Under the pieces are notes generated by a model that did no database searches, was not told the origin of the DNA, and saw only the letters and a list, made by a program, of their open reading frames with translations. From assembly GCF_019059575.1 (NCBI RefSeq), contig NW_024881532.1:1116001-1180000 (forward strand): DNA of 64,000 nt. Direction: 5' to 3'. Positions within the stretch are counted from its first letter, which is position 1; each line of letters opens with the position of its first letter. Of the stretch, positions 1 to 11,601 are shown piece after piece. The stretch comes from Amphibalanus amphitrite. Lineage: Eukaryota; Arthropoda; Thecostraca; Balanomorpha; Balanidae. The position numbers and the translations under genes are program-made.

Positions 1-3000
1 CCGTACAGTTACACGGCGTGCCGAGGTAGATAATCGTCAGCATGCATGACTATACATGTAATTTGTTACTCGACTGACTAGGAATTGTGATATTGCATTG
101 AATGTAATACACTGGAGCTGGCAATTAAAGACGCCGATGTGTAACAGAAAGGTCTAACAGCTTTTGTGGCAGTTAACCCAACGATATCGTCCAAACTAGT
201 TTCAGCACAGTAGGTGCTCCTCACCCCCAGGGGGCCCACTAGCGGTCGCGGATCCTGCTCCACCACTGTTTCAACCGACCATCAGTTGTACGCTGCGCGC
301 GGGAACACCTTTCACCCACACCGCAGCTTCATTATCCGCCGCGGCCCGCGGGTCGTGACCTGACCGGCCGGGTCACCCCTCCCCTCCAAACACACCTCCC
401 CGACCAGAGCCGGGCGCACACGGGCCTCCGGGCGGCGTGCTCGGCCGGTGCCCCGCCCAGATGTGTCCATGGGCTGTGTTTCCCACCGCTGCTGGTCCCA
501 CAGGGCTGTTCAGTTGAGATAGGGGCAGTGAAGCTGTTATTAGGGCCCCCGTGCGGCGGGTATAGCGGTGGAGGAGGGCGGTCTGACGCGCCGCGGCGGC
601 CGTCCCGTGGTCGCTCCATTGCCCTCTCACGGCTCAGAGGGTGGACAAATCGAGCGGCAGTGCCCGGCGGCGGGCCATTCAATGGCCGGCACGTGCCGCT
701 TAGCCTGGAGCGGCGCCTGACTCGACCAGCAGGTATTTGTTACTCGGGAAAGGAGCCCGCATCTCGGATAAACGAGCATCCCAAGGTATGTTCGTCCGAT
801 CGAAACACCAAGGCCGCTCAGCCGGTCTAAGGAGATACGACCCGTGTATCACAAGTTCGTGTTCCTATCAGAGATGGTAGCCCGATCTCGAACAAACAAA
901 TCGCTTCTTTACTCCCTTTTAGTTGATATAATTTCTGAATACGTAATCCGTACGCTTTACATGCATCGCTTTGTTCACTTAATGATAAACTCCGTTCAAA
1001 AGTTCACAATAATGCAACATCCAAAGTAACACCACCCGCAGTTTCGTTTGAATCGATAACAAAAGCTTAATTGAAATAAATAGTTCCACCTTCGTTGACT
1101 CGAAACATTCATGCCTGGAACAGCATTGCATCCCGTTCGACGAGTTCCATGTACCCCTCAGGTCAGTGGTCACGCAGTTTCGGTCTATTCCGTTCCGAAA
1201 TCTCACACCGTGGTATGTGACATTAATCGCTCGGAGCAGCGTACCCCGCAGTTTCCAAGTAGCGGACCCACAGCAGTTCGTGTATAGGCACCACGACGGA
1301 GGCGCTGACACGGCCGTGACGTCATATGTGATGCGTCGTGACGTCATTGGATAGATACATCTGATTTGATATAAAATGCATGGTGCGTTTGCGATATGAG
1401 GTGGAAGTAGCAATAACATGATGTGATATTCGAATGCAAACGCGGCAAAATGTCAGCTCATCGCGAAAGGTGAGGTCTATAAGTAGATTAGAAGATGCAG
1501 ATATAAGCAGATGTAGTAGATTTCTTAGAGTAGGTAGATGTTGGTCAGGAGATGTTGACACAATAGGTAGATATTGGGGACTTCGGCTAGGTACTCACTT
1601 CAAATACAAAACGTTATTTCACTTCACTTAGTGGTATTAGGTAGGTATTAGGTGGTATTTGTAATATACTTGGTGGTATCTTACAAATGTTGGCATGTTG
1701 GGTTCATTAATGCCTTTTAGACTTTTAATTGGCAGTTGGCACGGCACCTTGGCTTGTTATTTTATTTTCTCATCCAGAAACTATAAATGAGAATAGGAGG
1801 AACAGGAAGCCTGAACAAATTTAACATTACACAATTACCGATAAGATGGTATGCGAAATACGGCTGGGCATTTAGCACTTAGGTAAAGTAAAGTCATGGT
1901 GGTGGGCGGTGGCTCTGGACAGGTTCACGGGTGGAGAATTGTGCTGGACTGGGGGTGCTCGAGCTCTCCCAATTCCACGCCGGCCACGCCGGCTTGGCTT
2001 TGGAGCCGCGGCCGGGCGGCGCGGGTCAAGGTCACCGCTAGGCGGCGGCGGATTTGCTGCGCCCGAGCACCCCCAGCTGGTCACAATTCTCCACCTATGG
2101 ACAGGTTAGCTTTTTATGTTTATAGCTTATAAAAAATCAAAGCAAAATATACACTGAGGCATGCCTACCAGTGCACCTAAGTAATAATACGTATAATACC
2201 CATTATTCGGCAAGGACGAAGCCCTGTGACCCGTCAGTCACAACTGTATTTACAGACGAATGGAGCGGATAACAGCGTTTTAGGTATGCCTTTGGCTCCA
2301 GCCACGGGAATGAGAGCCTTTAAATTCTATCGAATGAAGATATACCGCCAATTCACGCTTTTACAGCACGATCTCAAACCACTCAAATAGGTCGCATGAT
2401 CAAGGGCAGCAATAAAAGTTATTGTACCATAATCCTGAGCTATGATTTTCCGGGCGGACGCCGCCCAAAGGTAATGATAGCATTTCGTTCGGCCCACATA
2501 TTAGCGCCAACACCTTCTCAAGCTGGTTTAAACCCCTTCCTTGACAGTGGCTCATAAGTTACCAGTTTCTCGTTTTGCAATGGCGTGCATGGCCGCCATT
2601 TTTTCGGATCACCGTCACTTACCGGCCGTAACGGCGGGGGAGTGTGGACTGTGGGGAGCGGCGGATGTCACCGGCCCAGGGCCTCCATTACCGACCATGA
2701 CGCAGGTGTCACGGGGGGCAGCTGCCGTGTGTCATCCCTCCCACGATCGCAGCTCATTGCACAACCCCCAGCTCCGCCCCGCCCTGGCCCTGCACGCCGC
2801 TCTTGACACAGATTCGCGCAGCGTCATGTGCACTTACTGCAGGGGGTCTGCACGGTCCCCCTTTGACCTTTGTGACCTCGGCGGCCATGAGATGTCCACC
2901 GGTCTGACCCGCCCGCAGGCAGAGGTCACCGTTTGACCTCTGTGACCTCCCGGTCCGGCCGTGAACTGTCCGACGGACCGACCTACCATCGTGAACCGGG

Positions 3001-3562
3001 ACCCGCATAGTGCTCCGTGCTGACCTGGGGCCCTCAGTGGATGTCCTTGCCGCCGCGGTGCTCCCTGTTTGGTGTGCGCCCTCCACCGTCCCACGCTGGG
3101 CTGACTATTCTCGGGCTAATCCACTAGTTAGCAGTCCGATCCAGGTCCGAAGGCACCCGCGGCAGACCAGCCTGCGTAGTAAATACCTGTTCAGTGTTCA
3201 GCTTCATGACCCGGACGCGCCCGATCGAAAGGACATGACGTGACCTTGCAGTGCTGGTCAGGCGGGGTGACACAAGGAACGCGTACAGATAACCTCAGCA
3301 CCTATGGTCAACGCCGTATGCATGCTTGTAATGCATTGATGTTCAGCTGCCGTTCTTTAATGCATACCATAGATCGGTAGCTAAGGTAATGCAAAAACGA
3401 CCATTTTGCTTTTTCATGTCGATAGCCAGTTTTAACGATGGGCGAAAAAGGAGTTACAGTCATATTTTAAAGCATGTCGGATCGGTAAGTGCACAGAATA
3501 ATACGGCACGAGACGAGCAACAAGAATGGATAGAAAGCGGGCGGTATCGGTTTCCACTCGGT
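1..3562. other. Intergenic stretch, no gene recognised
   Basis: No open frame here has a recognisable domain or a plausible exon series. The stretch alternates GC-rich blocks (about 300-700, 1960-2080 and 2600-3100) with AT-rich DNA. A hairpin-forming inverted repeat lies at 1931-2094. Around 2860-2950 there are several TGACCT/AGGTCA-type motifs in both orientations. The short T/A/G-rich run 1620-1680 repeats the word GGTAGGTATTAGGT imperfectly. The long frames in the GC-rich blocks are open on both strands, which is expected from composition alone. Confidence 0.6.
1931..2094. repeat. Inverted repeat around a GC-rich core
   Basis: The left arm 1931-1961 and the right arm 2064-2094 are reverse complements over two blocks of about 13 bp (GTGGAGAATTGTG and TGGGGGTGCTCG), separated by a mismatched block. 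The roughly 100-bp loop is strongly GC-rich. The word GGACAGGTT also occurs beside both arms in direct orientation. This may be a degenerate foldback element or MITE; no clear target duplication is visible. Confidence 0.6.
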
Positions 3563-4901
3563 CAGCAGCGGCGGAACATCCTATAGGTACCTTAACCCGC
3601 GCCCCGTAGGGCTACCGGCGGACCCTACCACCCGTAGGGGGGGGGGGGGCCGTTTCGGCCCCCCCTAAGATCTCGGAAAGTTACCAGCCGATTTTCAAAA
3701 TTCAAACGGCGTTCGATAGCCCCACCCGGGAACTACCTTGTGACCAAATTTCATTGACCTAGGTCAAACCGATGACGTCACAGGTCAGGTCAAAGGTCAG
3801 ATTTTCACCGTTCACAGGCAATTCAAGAAATGTGCTGTGAAAGCGAGTAAATTGGTAATTTATTGAAAACCATCGATGGTACATTGTTCGTCAAACACAT
3901 ACTTTGCTATCTGAGGTCACTGATACCAGGTCAGGTCACAGCGAGGTCAGGTCACCGGGGGTCACAATATGAATGTGTCGTGTGATACATGTTTTATGGT
4001 CCATTTTACATGACAAATGCGATTATGTGGGTTAGGCAGCCTTTGGGGCCAGCCTAGGTCACGTTTTTGTGAAGGTCAGGTCAAGGTCAGGTCAAATTAG
4101 GTCAAATTTCAAAGTTGATATTTTTGCATAAAATGGGTATCGATTCGATGCAGCTCGTCACGGGGAGTCTAATGATGGTCTTCGTTTTGCTCTACGAGTT
4201 CTAGAATTGCCAAAAATTGAGTTTGAAAATTTGACGTCATCATTTTTGAACAGTTTTTTCGCTATAACTTGGCCAAAAAACGAGGCATCGATCTGAAATT
4301 TGGTATGTAGATAGAAGACGGTAGGCACTATCACATATATTCCGGTTTTTTCGAAACTCAAAAAACTTTTTGGATTTTTTGGCGAATATATCCAAAAAAA
4401 TGCTTTTTTGATTTTTGGGGGTCAAAACTCAAAAATTTCAAAAATTCGAGATAGCAGTTTTGTAGCCCTGTCAATTCTACACCTTTTATGTCTTGATCAT
4501 TTTTCTGTATCTTCAAAGCTGTAGTCCTGACAGGTCTTCTCGCGAAGGTCTTTTTTCGGTTGAAAATGACAGAACATGACGTCACTCTGACGTCATTTGT
4601 GGCCAACCTATCATAGCCTCTGGAAAAATTTTCGGTCACAATGTGTAAAATTGATGCCCGGAGGGGTCCTGAAAGTTTGGTGGCGATATCTCCAGCCGTT
4701 TAGGAGATATCGACCGAAAAGGACAGGGGGGGCCGTTTCGGCCCCCCCCCACGGGGCGCGGGTTAAGAACATCTTCAATTAAAGGCGCACCGCCGACTTT
4801 TGGTCCCATTCTTTCCATGCAACGCCCATAGGGCTAATGTTAAAATGGCAAAATCAAGGGGGGCACGGTGCCCCGGTGCTCCCCCCGTTCCGCTGCCTAT
4901 G
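3563..4901 (+). mobile_element. hAT-like MITE split by a TTAA element
   Basis: The left end CAGCAGCGGCGGAAC (3563) and the right end GTTCCGCTGCCTATG (ending 4901) match the two ends of the short elements at 16458 and 46367. The internal text (GCCGACTTTTGGTCCCATTC, CATGCAACGCCC) is also shared. The copy is interrupted by the TTAA element at 3592-4766. The word GAACATC occurs just left of the insertion and again just right of it, so the insertion site has a small local duplication or filler of about 11 bp. The flanking 8-mers agree only partly, as in an old copy. Confidence 0.7.
3592..4766. mobile_element. Non-autonomous TTAA-bounded element (piggyBac-like ends)
   Basis: The element begins TTAACCCGCGCCCCGT and ends with its exact reverse complement, ACGGGGCGCGGGTTAA. 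A TTAA duplication at both termini is the hallmark of piggyBac-type insertion, and piggyBac ends also usually start with C/G runs. No transposase frame is present. Just inside each end is a hairpin made of a G run, CCGTTTCGG and a C run (3636-3665 and 4726-4750). The body carries many AGGTCA/GGTCAGGTCA words near 3750-4110. It was inserted into a hAT-like MITE. Assignment to the piggyBac superfamily is inference from the TTAA only. Confidence 0.75.
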
Positions 4902-6359
4902 CTCAAGGTACTCCCCAGTCCCCATTCCACCCCCATCACGATCATTCCACGGTCCCACTCAAGGCTCTCTGCCTTCCTCTGCGCTCTCCACTCGTCTCCG
5001 CTGACCGCTGAGACTATCCGGTTCCGGCGGTCTGCGGTTTCGCCAGCTGTGTTCGGCGGGTCCTGCGGTGACCACCACACGGTCTGTGAGCTCCCAGTCT
5101 GCCGCCACCATCTCACGAGCGCGGCTGGTGAACCGGTCCCGCCACCGAGACATGCATAAGAAAAGAACTCCGCATCAGTAGCGGATCCCAGCAGCATAGG
5201 TTTCAGTGTCAGCAGCGACGAGGTTCGAGCAGCAGGTCTGAGTATCGCGGCCGGTCTCAGCCAGGCCAGCACGGTGTCAAACGTATGCCTCAACAGCAAG
5301 GCTTCAGCAATGGAAATCATCCAGGGTCTCAGCAAGCAGGCCTAATCAGCAGCCAGAGCCAAGCCAAATCTTCATATATGAGGCATTTCCATCTGTTTTT
5401 GTTTGGCTCGGCACGGTCTACATACTGACCTGGAAGTAGCGCTGGCCGGCGCCGCTGACGTTTACAGCCGAGTCTTGCCGGTGGATTGCCAAACAGCGTC
5501 TACCTACACGGGTCACCGCGCCAGTCGTGCTGCTCGGTCTCTGTTGGGGATTGGATATGGACGGACTGTGTCCAGTCGTGCTACTTTTGGATGCCAGTGA
5601 GCAGCAGTTTTAAGTGGTTTTAAGTGCACCTTGCAAAATGAAATGAACGTTTTACGTTTATTGTATAGCTCGTCCACAGTTCACGGTGGCTTTTAGAGTG
5701 ACATTTGTGATTTGATCGTCTGTTGTATGTGATTTTAGGATTTAAAATTAGTTACAATAGGAATAATACATTCTAAGACATTTTAAAAATAAAAGTTCCA
5801 TCATTTTACTGAGGCAGGCAGGCTCTGAAGGTTCAGAAAACCGGTGCGTCGGTCTCCATCCAGTTGCGCGGGACAGTCCGTAGCTATACCGCCGTTCCAC
5901 TCGCAGGGAGCCGGGACATCATTCTCCTGACAGTCACCCGCTGGTGTCGAACGGGTGTTTGACACGCCACGCCACGCGCCATCAATCCGCTAATAGGCTG
6001 GTAATTATCATGGGACAGAGTTCTTCAGAACTAAAATGTTTTACTCTCCTGTCCCGGGTGGATGAACTCTGTAGGTACAGGATGGCTCTCTGGCCGACCA
6101 TGGCCATGAGAACCATGGGAATTAGGCGTATATGTAAAGGCATTCACAGCCCACAATATGTGCTTTACGTGCCTATGGGTACTGGGTAGCCTACCTATGG
6201 TAGGTGTTCGGCACATGAGGTGTGTATAATGAACGTTCGCCAATATAATTGTAAAAGTTAGCTTGTCATGGGTCAGATAGGGTAACTTATCAGAGCAAGT
6301 CGTCCCGCTGAATTAAAACGGCTCATCATAAGAATTAAGGTATAAGCGGTACCTGTGGC
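4902..6359. other. Intergenic stretch with an unexplained open frame
   Basis: No gene is recognised. From 5132 to 5428 the plus strand has an open 98-codon frame without an early ATG, whose second half is rich in Gln, Ser and Gly. The overlapping plus frame is also open for about 60 codons, so composition (frequent CAG/AGC) may explain both. The rest, 5430-6359, is mixed-composition DNA with no supported feature. Confidence 0.5.
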
Positions 6360-6411
6360 TAAAAGGGGGCACGGTGCCCCGCCCCCCCCCCCCCGTTCCG
6401 CCGCCTATGAT
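6360..6411 (+). mobile_element. Fragment of the CATAGGCGG hAT-like MITE
   Basis: The words GGGGGCACGGTGCCCCG and GTTCCGCCGCCTATG match the right third of the complete MITEs at 16458 and 46367, separated here by a long C run. The left portion of the MITE is missing, so this is a truncated copy. Confidence 0.65.
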
Positions 6412-7736
6412 TCCAGCACCAGGCCCGAGGTCAAACGATTGCGGGCCAGTCATCTCATTCCTAGCTAAAGGCTAAAGTCTCAAGAGAGCCGAAAGCGGGC
6501 CAGACCCTCCATGTCTCAAAGTCAATGTTTTGGAGACGTGAAAAACACAGTCGCCGCTGCTCGACGACCATTCAGGCGGAAGGCAGGCCGGTGAACAGTG
6601 AAAGCCGCCGAGTAAATTATCAGATTGGAATGCGCTGGCGCCCGGCCGGCCCGTGCTGCCAACGTATTGGGACCACCAGGTCAGGCTACGACCTTGGGTG
6701 GGGCCGGCACCATGGGAGCTGCACCGGCCTGCATCGCCCAACACACCGGGAAAGGCATGCACGTGTGCGGCCGCTGTCAGAGCGCCGCTCCCTGTGAGAT
6801 GAACGTGACCCGCCGCGTGTGGCCGTCTCTCACGAGAGGGAGGCCACAGCCCCGCGCGAGCGAAGGAGACGCATGCCCGTGTGTGGGAGAATCCTGCTCG
6901 ATTTTCGGGACGGCGCGTACGCTGAAAGGAAGACAGATGGACGGTTTAATCGACTGCCTCTGAGCGGAAAGTGCCCGGTCAGCGGTGCCTCATCTGAGCG
7001 TTTCAGAGCGCGCCGGCGGGTCACCGGGCGGCGCACCCCGCGGGACGCTTCACACGCGCCGGCTATGAAGCCATCACACGGACGGCCGACCTGTGTCGAC
7101 GCCGCCGGTTACACCATCGATTTCCTGACGCGGCGCGCCGGCCTGAGATGGTATCTGAACGGGTGCTGCAACGCCGCCGCACTCGGCGCCCGCGGGCTCG
7201 TGCAAAAGCCGCCCGGGTCACGGGGGCGGCACGGAGCCGTCCGCCGGGTCACGGCAGGTCAGCTGGGGTCAGGGGGCAGTCGCGCCCGGCCCGAGGGTGA
7301 CGATCGGTCTGATAGAGCAGCCTGGCGAAGGCCGTCCGCCGGGAGTATCACAATTCCCAAATGTCCGCCTGTCGCCAGTGTTGTAACTGCGCGTGTAGAA
7401 TCACCGACTGCGCGCAGCTCCCGTCCGGCGCGGGATGACACTCAAGTGTAGGGTACGGGCAGCGGCGTGGCGCAACCAGATACACACGCGATGGGGATGG
7501 GATCGCGTGAGGCGCCGTCATAAAGGCGGACGCCTGATAAATCGACAGCGTTGTTGAATTATACAATCGCCGTTAAACGGTTTTACGCTACGCACGTAAA
7601 CTACGATCGCAGTAAAGATGAGCATGAACGTGATTGAATTGATTTAGTCTCACGAAAATCGTTCAACCTCATAATAAAGATACGCCCCGGTATTAATAGC
7701 CGCTATCAAACGCACATTTCGTGTTGCCTGATATAC
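6412..7736. other. GC-rich gene-free stretch
   Basis: A GC-rich block (about 6600-7470) holds long open frames on both strands. None shows a recognisable domain, and their amino-acid make-up (Arg, Ala, Gly, Pro) is that of random GC-rich sequence. The remainder up to the V-ATPase poly(A) signal is AT-rich and without features. Confidence 0.5.
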
Positions 7737-7742
7737 TTTATT
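7737..7742 (-). terminator. Candidate poly(A) signal of V-ATPase G
   Basis: AATAAA reads on the minus strand (TTTATT on plus) about 510 nt after the V-ATPase G stop codon. It is the nearest canonical hexamer I noticed. The 3' end itself is not shown by the sequence. Confidence 0.35.
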
Positions 7743-8251
7743 AACATATTCTGCTCAGCATATTCCGTACATATATTTTCGAGATTATCATGGGCGCGAC
7801 TAGCCGGAACACAAGTTCGCACTAATTGACCACAAGTATACATAAACTACAGCACCGACAGACTATGGCAGCAGAGCCATGAGGGGAATGTTGTAGAACC
7901 ACATCACACACTCGAAACTCTGCTCTGCTACCAGACGACAGATCCAAGCCAAAGATTCAAAGTTTCGAGAGCAGATCCAGCGTGCGAGCGCTGCAGATCG
8001 ATAGAGAACAGATCTAAGCATAGAGTCGCGCGCAGACCTCGCTGAGACGGCAGTGTCGGCCGGCCGCCCCGGCTCGGTGGACGCCGGGCGGGGGCGGCCG
8101 GCCGGCGGCCCGGCCCTGGCCAGCGGGGGGTGGAGCGGAGCGGGAGCGCCCGTCAGCCGGGCCGGGCCGGCCGACTGTGGCCGGCGCTCGGCCGCAGCGG
8201 GCTGCGCGGCTGCCGCCGGCGGCGACGGCGCCTGGTCAGCCGCCCCGACCT

Positions 8252-8335
8252 CTAGGCGCCCAGTTTCTCGGGGCGGGCGTTTGGGTGCATCTCCGGCTTG
8301 ATGTTGTACACCAATGACAGCAGCTGCTGCACCAC
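8252..8335 (-). CDS. Vha13: V-ATPase G coding exon 4
   Basis: Encodes the C-terminus VVQQLLSLVYNIKPEMHPN and ends in TAG. A very GC-rich 3' UTR (8040-8250) follows; its plus-strand open frame is a compositional artefact. Confidence 0.93.
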   Translation of the reverse strand: MVQQLLSLVYNIKPEMHPNARPEKLGA

Positions 8336-9644
8336 CTGAAACACGGAGACGGTCACAATACAAGCAAACCCTCGAAATAAGAACAATCACTGTTTTTGAC
8401 TTAACTTCGCCATGCAGAAATATATGTGGATAAAATTGTCTACTACAACATTGTGGGAATTAGTACACGTAAATACATTTCACAAAAAAAAAACGGTCAG
8501 CAATCGTGAAATAACAGGGTGCAATAATTGGTAGAAGGACAACGATCTGTTATTGCTAACAGCTTGCACTCCGCTACACAAAACAATAAACATACCCCTT
8601 CCTTGTTGTTTCCAACGAGGATGTCCATCTCGTGGAGTTTCCTCCTGGTCTCCAGGTCAATCTGAGCTGCCATCTTATCCTTGTCTCCCAGGGTCTGGTG
8701 GAGCGACATAAAGCACAGTAGAAATTACGTCGAAATTCGTCGAATGATGTGAAATTACGTCGGGAAATTTGACGTCGGCGTTATACGGAATCCCAAACAT
8801 CACTACAAAACTGACACTAATGATGTTCACAGCGAAGGTAACTTCGCCGACAGCACGGTCCGAATGAGGCGACGCCACCTACGCCAGCCTGCACCTTGAA
8901 GCGCCCTCTGCCGCGGCTCGTAACACGGACACATTGTCGGCGACTCGGCGTCTATATGATAAATGACATTTCCCATGATGTATTGTTCGGAACTACGCAC
9001 GATGTGATTTATCAAAAAGCCACTAAATAAGTAAAATAGTTGTCAACAAACATGATCTCATTAACTATTGAAAACTTAGACTGAGTACTACGGATTATTA
9101 GTTATCACCCCGAGGAATGGTGTAATAAGAGAAGAACGGCCAGACTACCTACCGTATGCGTAGTTGACAACGCTACTGAAAACGTTCAGGGCACACAATA
9201 TTATTACTCACCGCCGATTCTACGGCCCTGAAGTTAGCATCCTTTTCCTTGTGGATGCGCTCAATTTCAGCCTGTGCCTCCTCCTTGGCTTGTTTCAGGC
9301 GGCGCTGCTTCCCTGTTGGTCAAAGTGAAGAATAGTAATGTTGGGACCATTTTACACCCTGAATTTAGCATGCTGTCCAAAGGCAAAAGACTCACTCTCT
9401 GATAACTATTGAAGCCTGTTTGTTGTTGCAGGTCCTGAAATGCTGATTATGACATCTCAAACCATTTTCCAAAGTCCTAAGCTTCACCTAAATATTGTTT
9501 TGGTATAGGTACTTCAGTGACATACAAAGCAGAGCCATCAATCTAAATAGTTGTTCACTTACTTTTCCTTGCCTCTGCAACCTTCTCAGATGCTTTCTTC
9601 TCTGCCTGGAGAAGGTGCTGAATTCCCTGATTATTCTGAGCCAT
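8252..9644 (-). CDS. Vha13: V-type proton ATPase subunit G
   Basis: This encodes the peripheral-stalk subunit G of the cytosolic V1 sector of the V-ATPase. Subunit G pairs with subunit E as a coiled-coil stator linking V1 to Vo for proton pumping into endomembrane lumens. The four coding exons 9563-9644, 9212-9312, 8596-8694 and 8252-8335 join with correct phases into 121 residues; the human form is 118. The start is fixed by the family N-terminus MAQNNQGIQHLLQAEKKA at 9644. The conserved core includes KQAKEEAQAEIERI followed by a long charged helix, and the C-terminus is VYNIKPEMHPNARPEK. All donors are GTNNGT-type and all acceptors end in AG. The CDS is intact. The name Vha13 follows the fly gene (vertebrate ATP6V1G). 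A non-coding first exon probably lies at 14868. Confidence 0.95.
8596..8694 (-). CDS. Vha13: V-ATPase G coding exon 3
   Basis: Encodes LGDKDKMAAQIDLETRRK and the following helix. The acceptor is CACCAG and the donor GTATGT; both ends are phase 0. Confidence 0.93.
9212..9312 (-). CDS. Vha13: V-ATPase G coding exon 2
   Basis: Encodes the most conserved helix (RRLKQAKEEAQAEIERI), which contacts subunit E. The acceptor is CCAACAG, the donor GTGAGT, and the exon ends in phase 0. Confidence 0.93.
9563..9644 (-). CDS. Vha13: V-ATPase G coding exon 1
   Basis: Encodes the first 27 codons plus one base, including the conserved QGIQHLLQAEKKA helix. The exon continues upstream as 5' UTR to 9660, where the acceptor TTTTCAG precedes it. 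The donor is GTAAGT. Confidence 0.93.
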
Positions 9645-10220
9645 TTTCACTTTGAATATACCTGAAAATAAATAGAATGATGTGATAATAATATTGTTTG
9701 ATATTTTTTAATTTCTTTTCACTGTCATATCAAAAAGATAAGAAGGGGTGTGGACTAAAAGCACTTGGCAGAATGGGAAAGGACACTGGGTAGAGCAAAC
9801 AAATTGGCTAAGCTCCTTCATAGATGAAATGCATCAATATACTTCATGCATTTCCATCCCTTTAATGTATCTGCCTAAAAATGTGTACTTCAATGCTGTT
9901 AGTCCAGGAATTCATTAATATGCATCTACTATGAATCTATTTAAAAATCTTCTAACTCTGATTAAGTTACTGCACAGCAAAGCAGAGGTCTGTAGCCATG
10001 CCCAGCAAATCAGACCTTGCAATATGCATCACAAGGAATTGAAATCTACATTTTAACTTCTTTGAGTTAAGTATATAGAAAGAAAAAATGTTATATTGGC
10101 CTGATTTCTCAACTCACTGGGTAGACCAGCATAAGCATTCTCTCATTAATCACTATCTGGTGCAGTGCCTGGCACTGTATTAAATAAAGGCCCACACAAA
10201 GCATAATCAGCACTACACAC

Positions 10221-10378
10221 CAGTAATATACAATACTGAACGAGGCCGGTGTAAATAAATTTTCAAGACCGAGGTCCTTACTGAATTTTTGAACGAGGCC
10301 GAAGGCCGAGTTCAAAAATCAGTAAGGACTGAGGTCTTGAAAATTTATCACCGGCCGAGTTTGGTATGTATTTTACTG
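10221..10378. repeat. Foldback (hairpin) element
   Basis: Two arms of about 70 bp are near-perfect reverse complements around a short GGCCGAAGGCC centre. The outer ends read CAGTAA and TTACTG. Arm words include TTTTCAAGACCGAGGTCCTT and its complement. A second small inverted pair, TTTACTGTATGCC (about 10372) and GGCATACAGTAAA (about 10540), overlaps the right end, suggesting two related insertions. It lies in the long first intron inferred for V-ATPase G. Confidence 0.75.
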
Positions 10379-10864
10379 TATGCCAACAATAAAATTATTG
10401 TCTAGACCGAAGCTCTTAGCCATTTTTTGAACGAGGCCATCCCAAAATGTTGACTTGGTAATTCGTTTTTGACCGTGGTCACTTTGCTTACACCAGTTAT
10501 TACCACACCCCTCAGGCTAATGTATTTGAATAGGCCAGGCATACAGTAAATTAGGCATATCATCTATGTCTAAAAATATTTTTTCTTATAGGCATATCAG
10601 CTATGGTCATATATAATACTATTGCCTTATCAATGCCATATGATGTCACTTTCATGATGATTTCCATCACATTCATGATTGGTTAGGATAAGAATAATGT
10701 CTTTAAGTTATTTAGCATGAAGAAGCAGATTTAGCCTGTAGGAAATGTGTCGTTAGAAACATAAAGGTCCAGGCCTTCACCCATATTATATCTTATTTGT
10801 CATAGACATGATCATACCTTGAAGAGCATTTTTTAAAAGCTACGCTGACACTCAGTCCGAGAGC

Positions 10865-10925
10865 ATATCAGTCCCACGCACAAGGGGGAAAAGCTCAAAT
10901 TATTGAGCGCTCAAAAAATTGAGCG
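10865..10925 (+). repeat. Left 61-bp terminal-type inverted repeat
   Basis: Begins ATATCAGTCCCACGCACAAG and is the reverse complement of 15323-15383 at 60 of 61 positions. It contains two adjacent 16-bp palindromes of the form GCTCAA-N4-TTGAGC (10893 and 10909). Four more such palindromes follow to 11236. It may be the end of a 4.5-kb mobile element or one arm of a rearranged MITE pair. Confidence 0.8.
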
Positions 10926-11601
10926 GGCCCCATTATGAAGGAATAGGCGAAACGATGGTATTTTACAATGCCTCTAGCGTCACACTACGGCCAATATCGT
11001 ATCCAACTAAGGTATCAATGGCAAGAGAGAGCAACAAGGTTTCTTCTCGAACACTCGCCGTGATAATTTATATCGGTGTTTTTGGAAAGAAAATGCCCTA
11101 AAGACGCTCAACTTTTTGAGCGCCACTTGTCGTTCGGGACCGCGATACTCAATAAATTGAGCGCCACGACAGACGACAGTCAGCTGGCGCTCAAAAAATT
11201 GAGTGCCGGCCAGCATCTACACTCAATTTATTGAGCCTTCTCCGTGACAGGTGAAGCCGGTACTGGCTGCCATTTTTGATGTTATATTCGTTGAAATACG
11301 TTAAACTGAGTTGAAACAGAAATGCAGGAAGTTGAATGCTACGTGGTACCTAAACTTTTCACAAACCCATTGCATCATGTCACATTTTCCGCTAGTAGTT
11401 TTATCGGTCGCCTTTCGGATTCGGCACACCTCAAATAATTATACAGGGCTTGAATAATCCGTATGAATACTGTATTGATATTTTCTGACTACTGGGAGAA
11501 GGGAATACGTGATTACAGAAAGATATCCAATTCCACCCACGCTTGAATATTGGAGAATTATACAGGAAAAACTGTATTGCCACGGTTACAACTTACAAGG
11601 C

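Noticed and set aside
4775..5335. Minus-strand 186-codon frame
   Set aside because: It runs through the end of a MITE and a unique GC-rich stretch, has no family match, and several frames are open at once.
6819..7451. Long plus-strand open frame of 210 codons in a GC-rich block
   Set aside because: No domain and no splice context, overlapped by open frames in other registers. The Arg/Ala/Gly/Pro bias is what GC-rich DNA gives.
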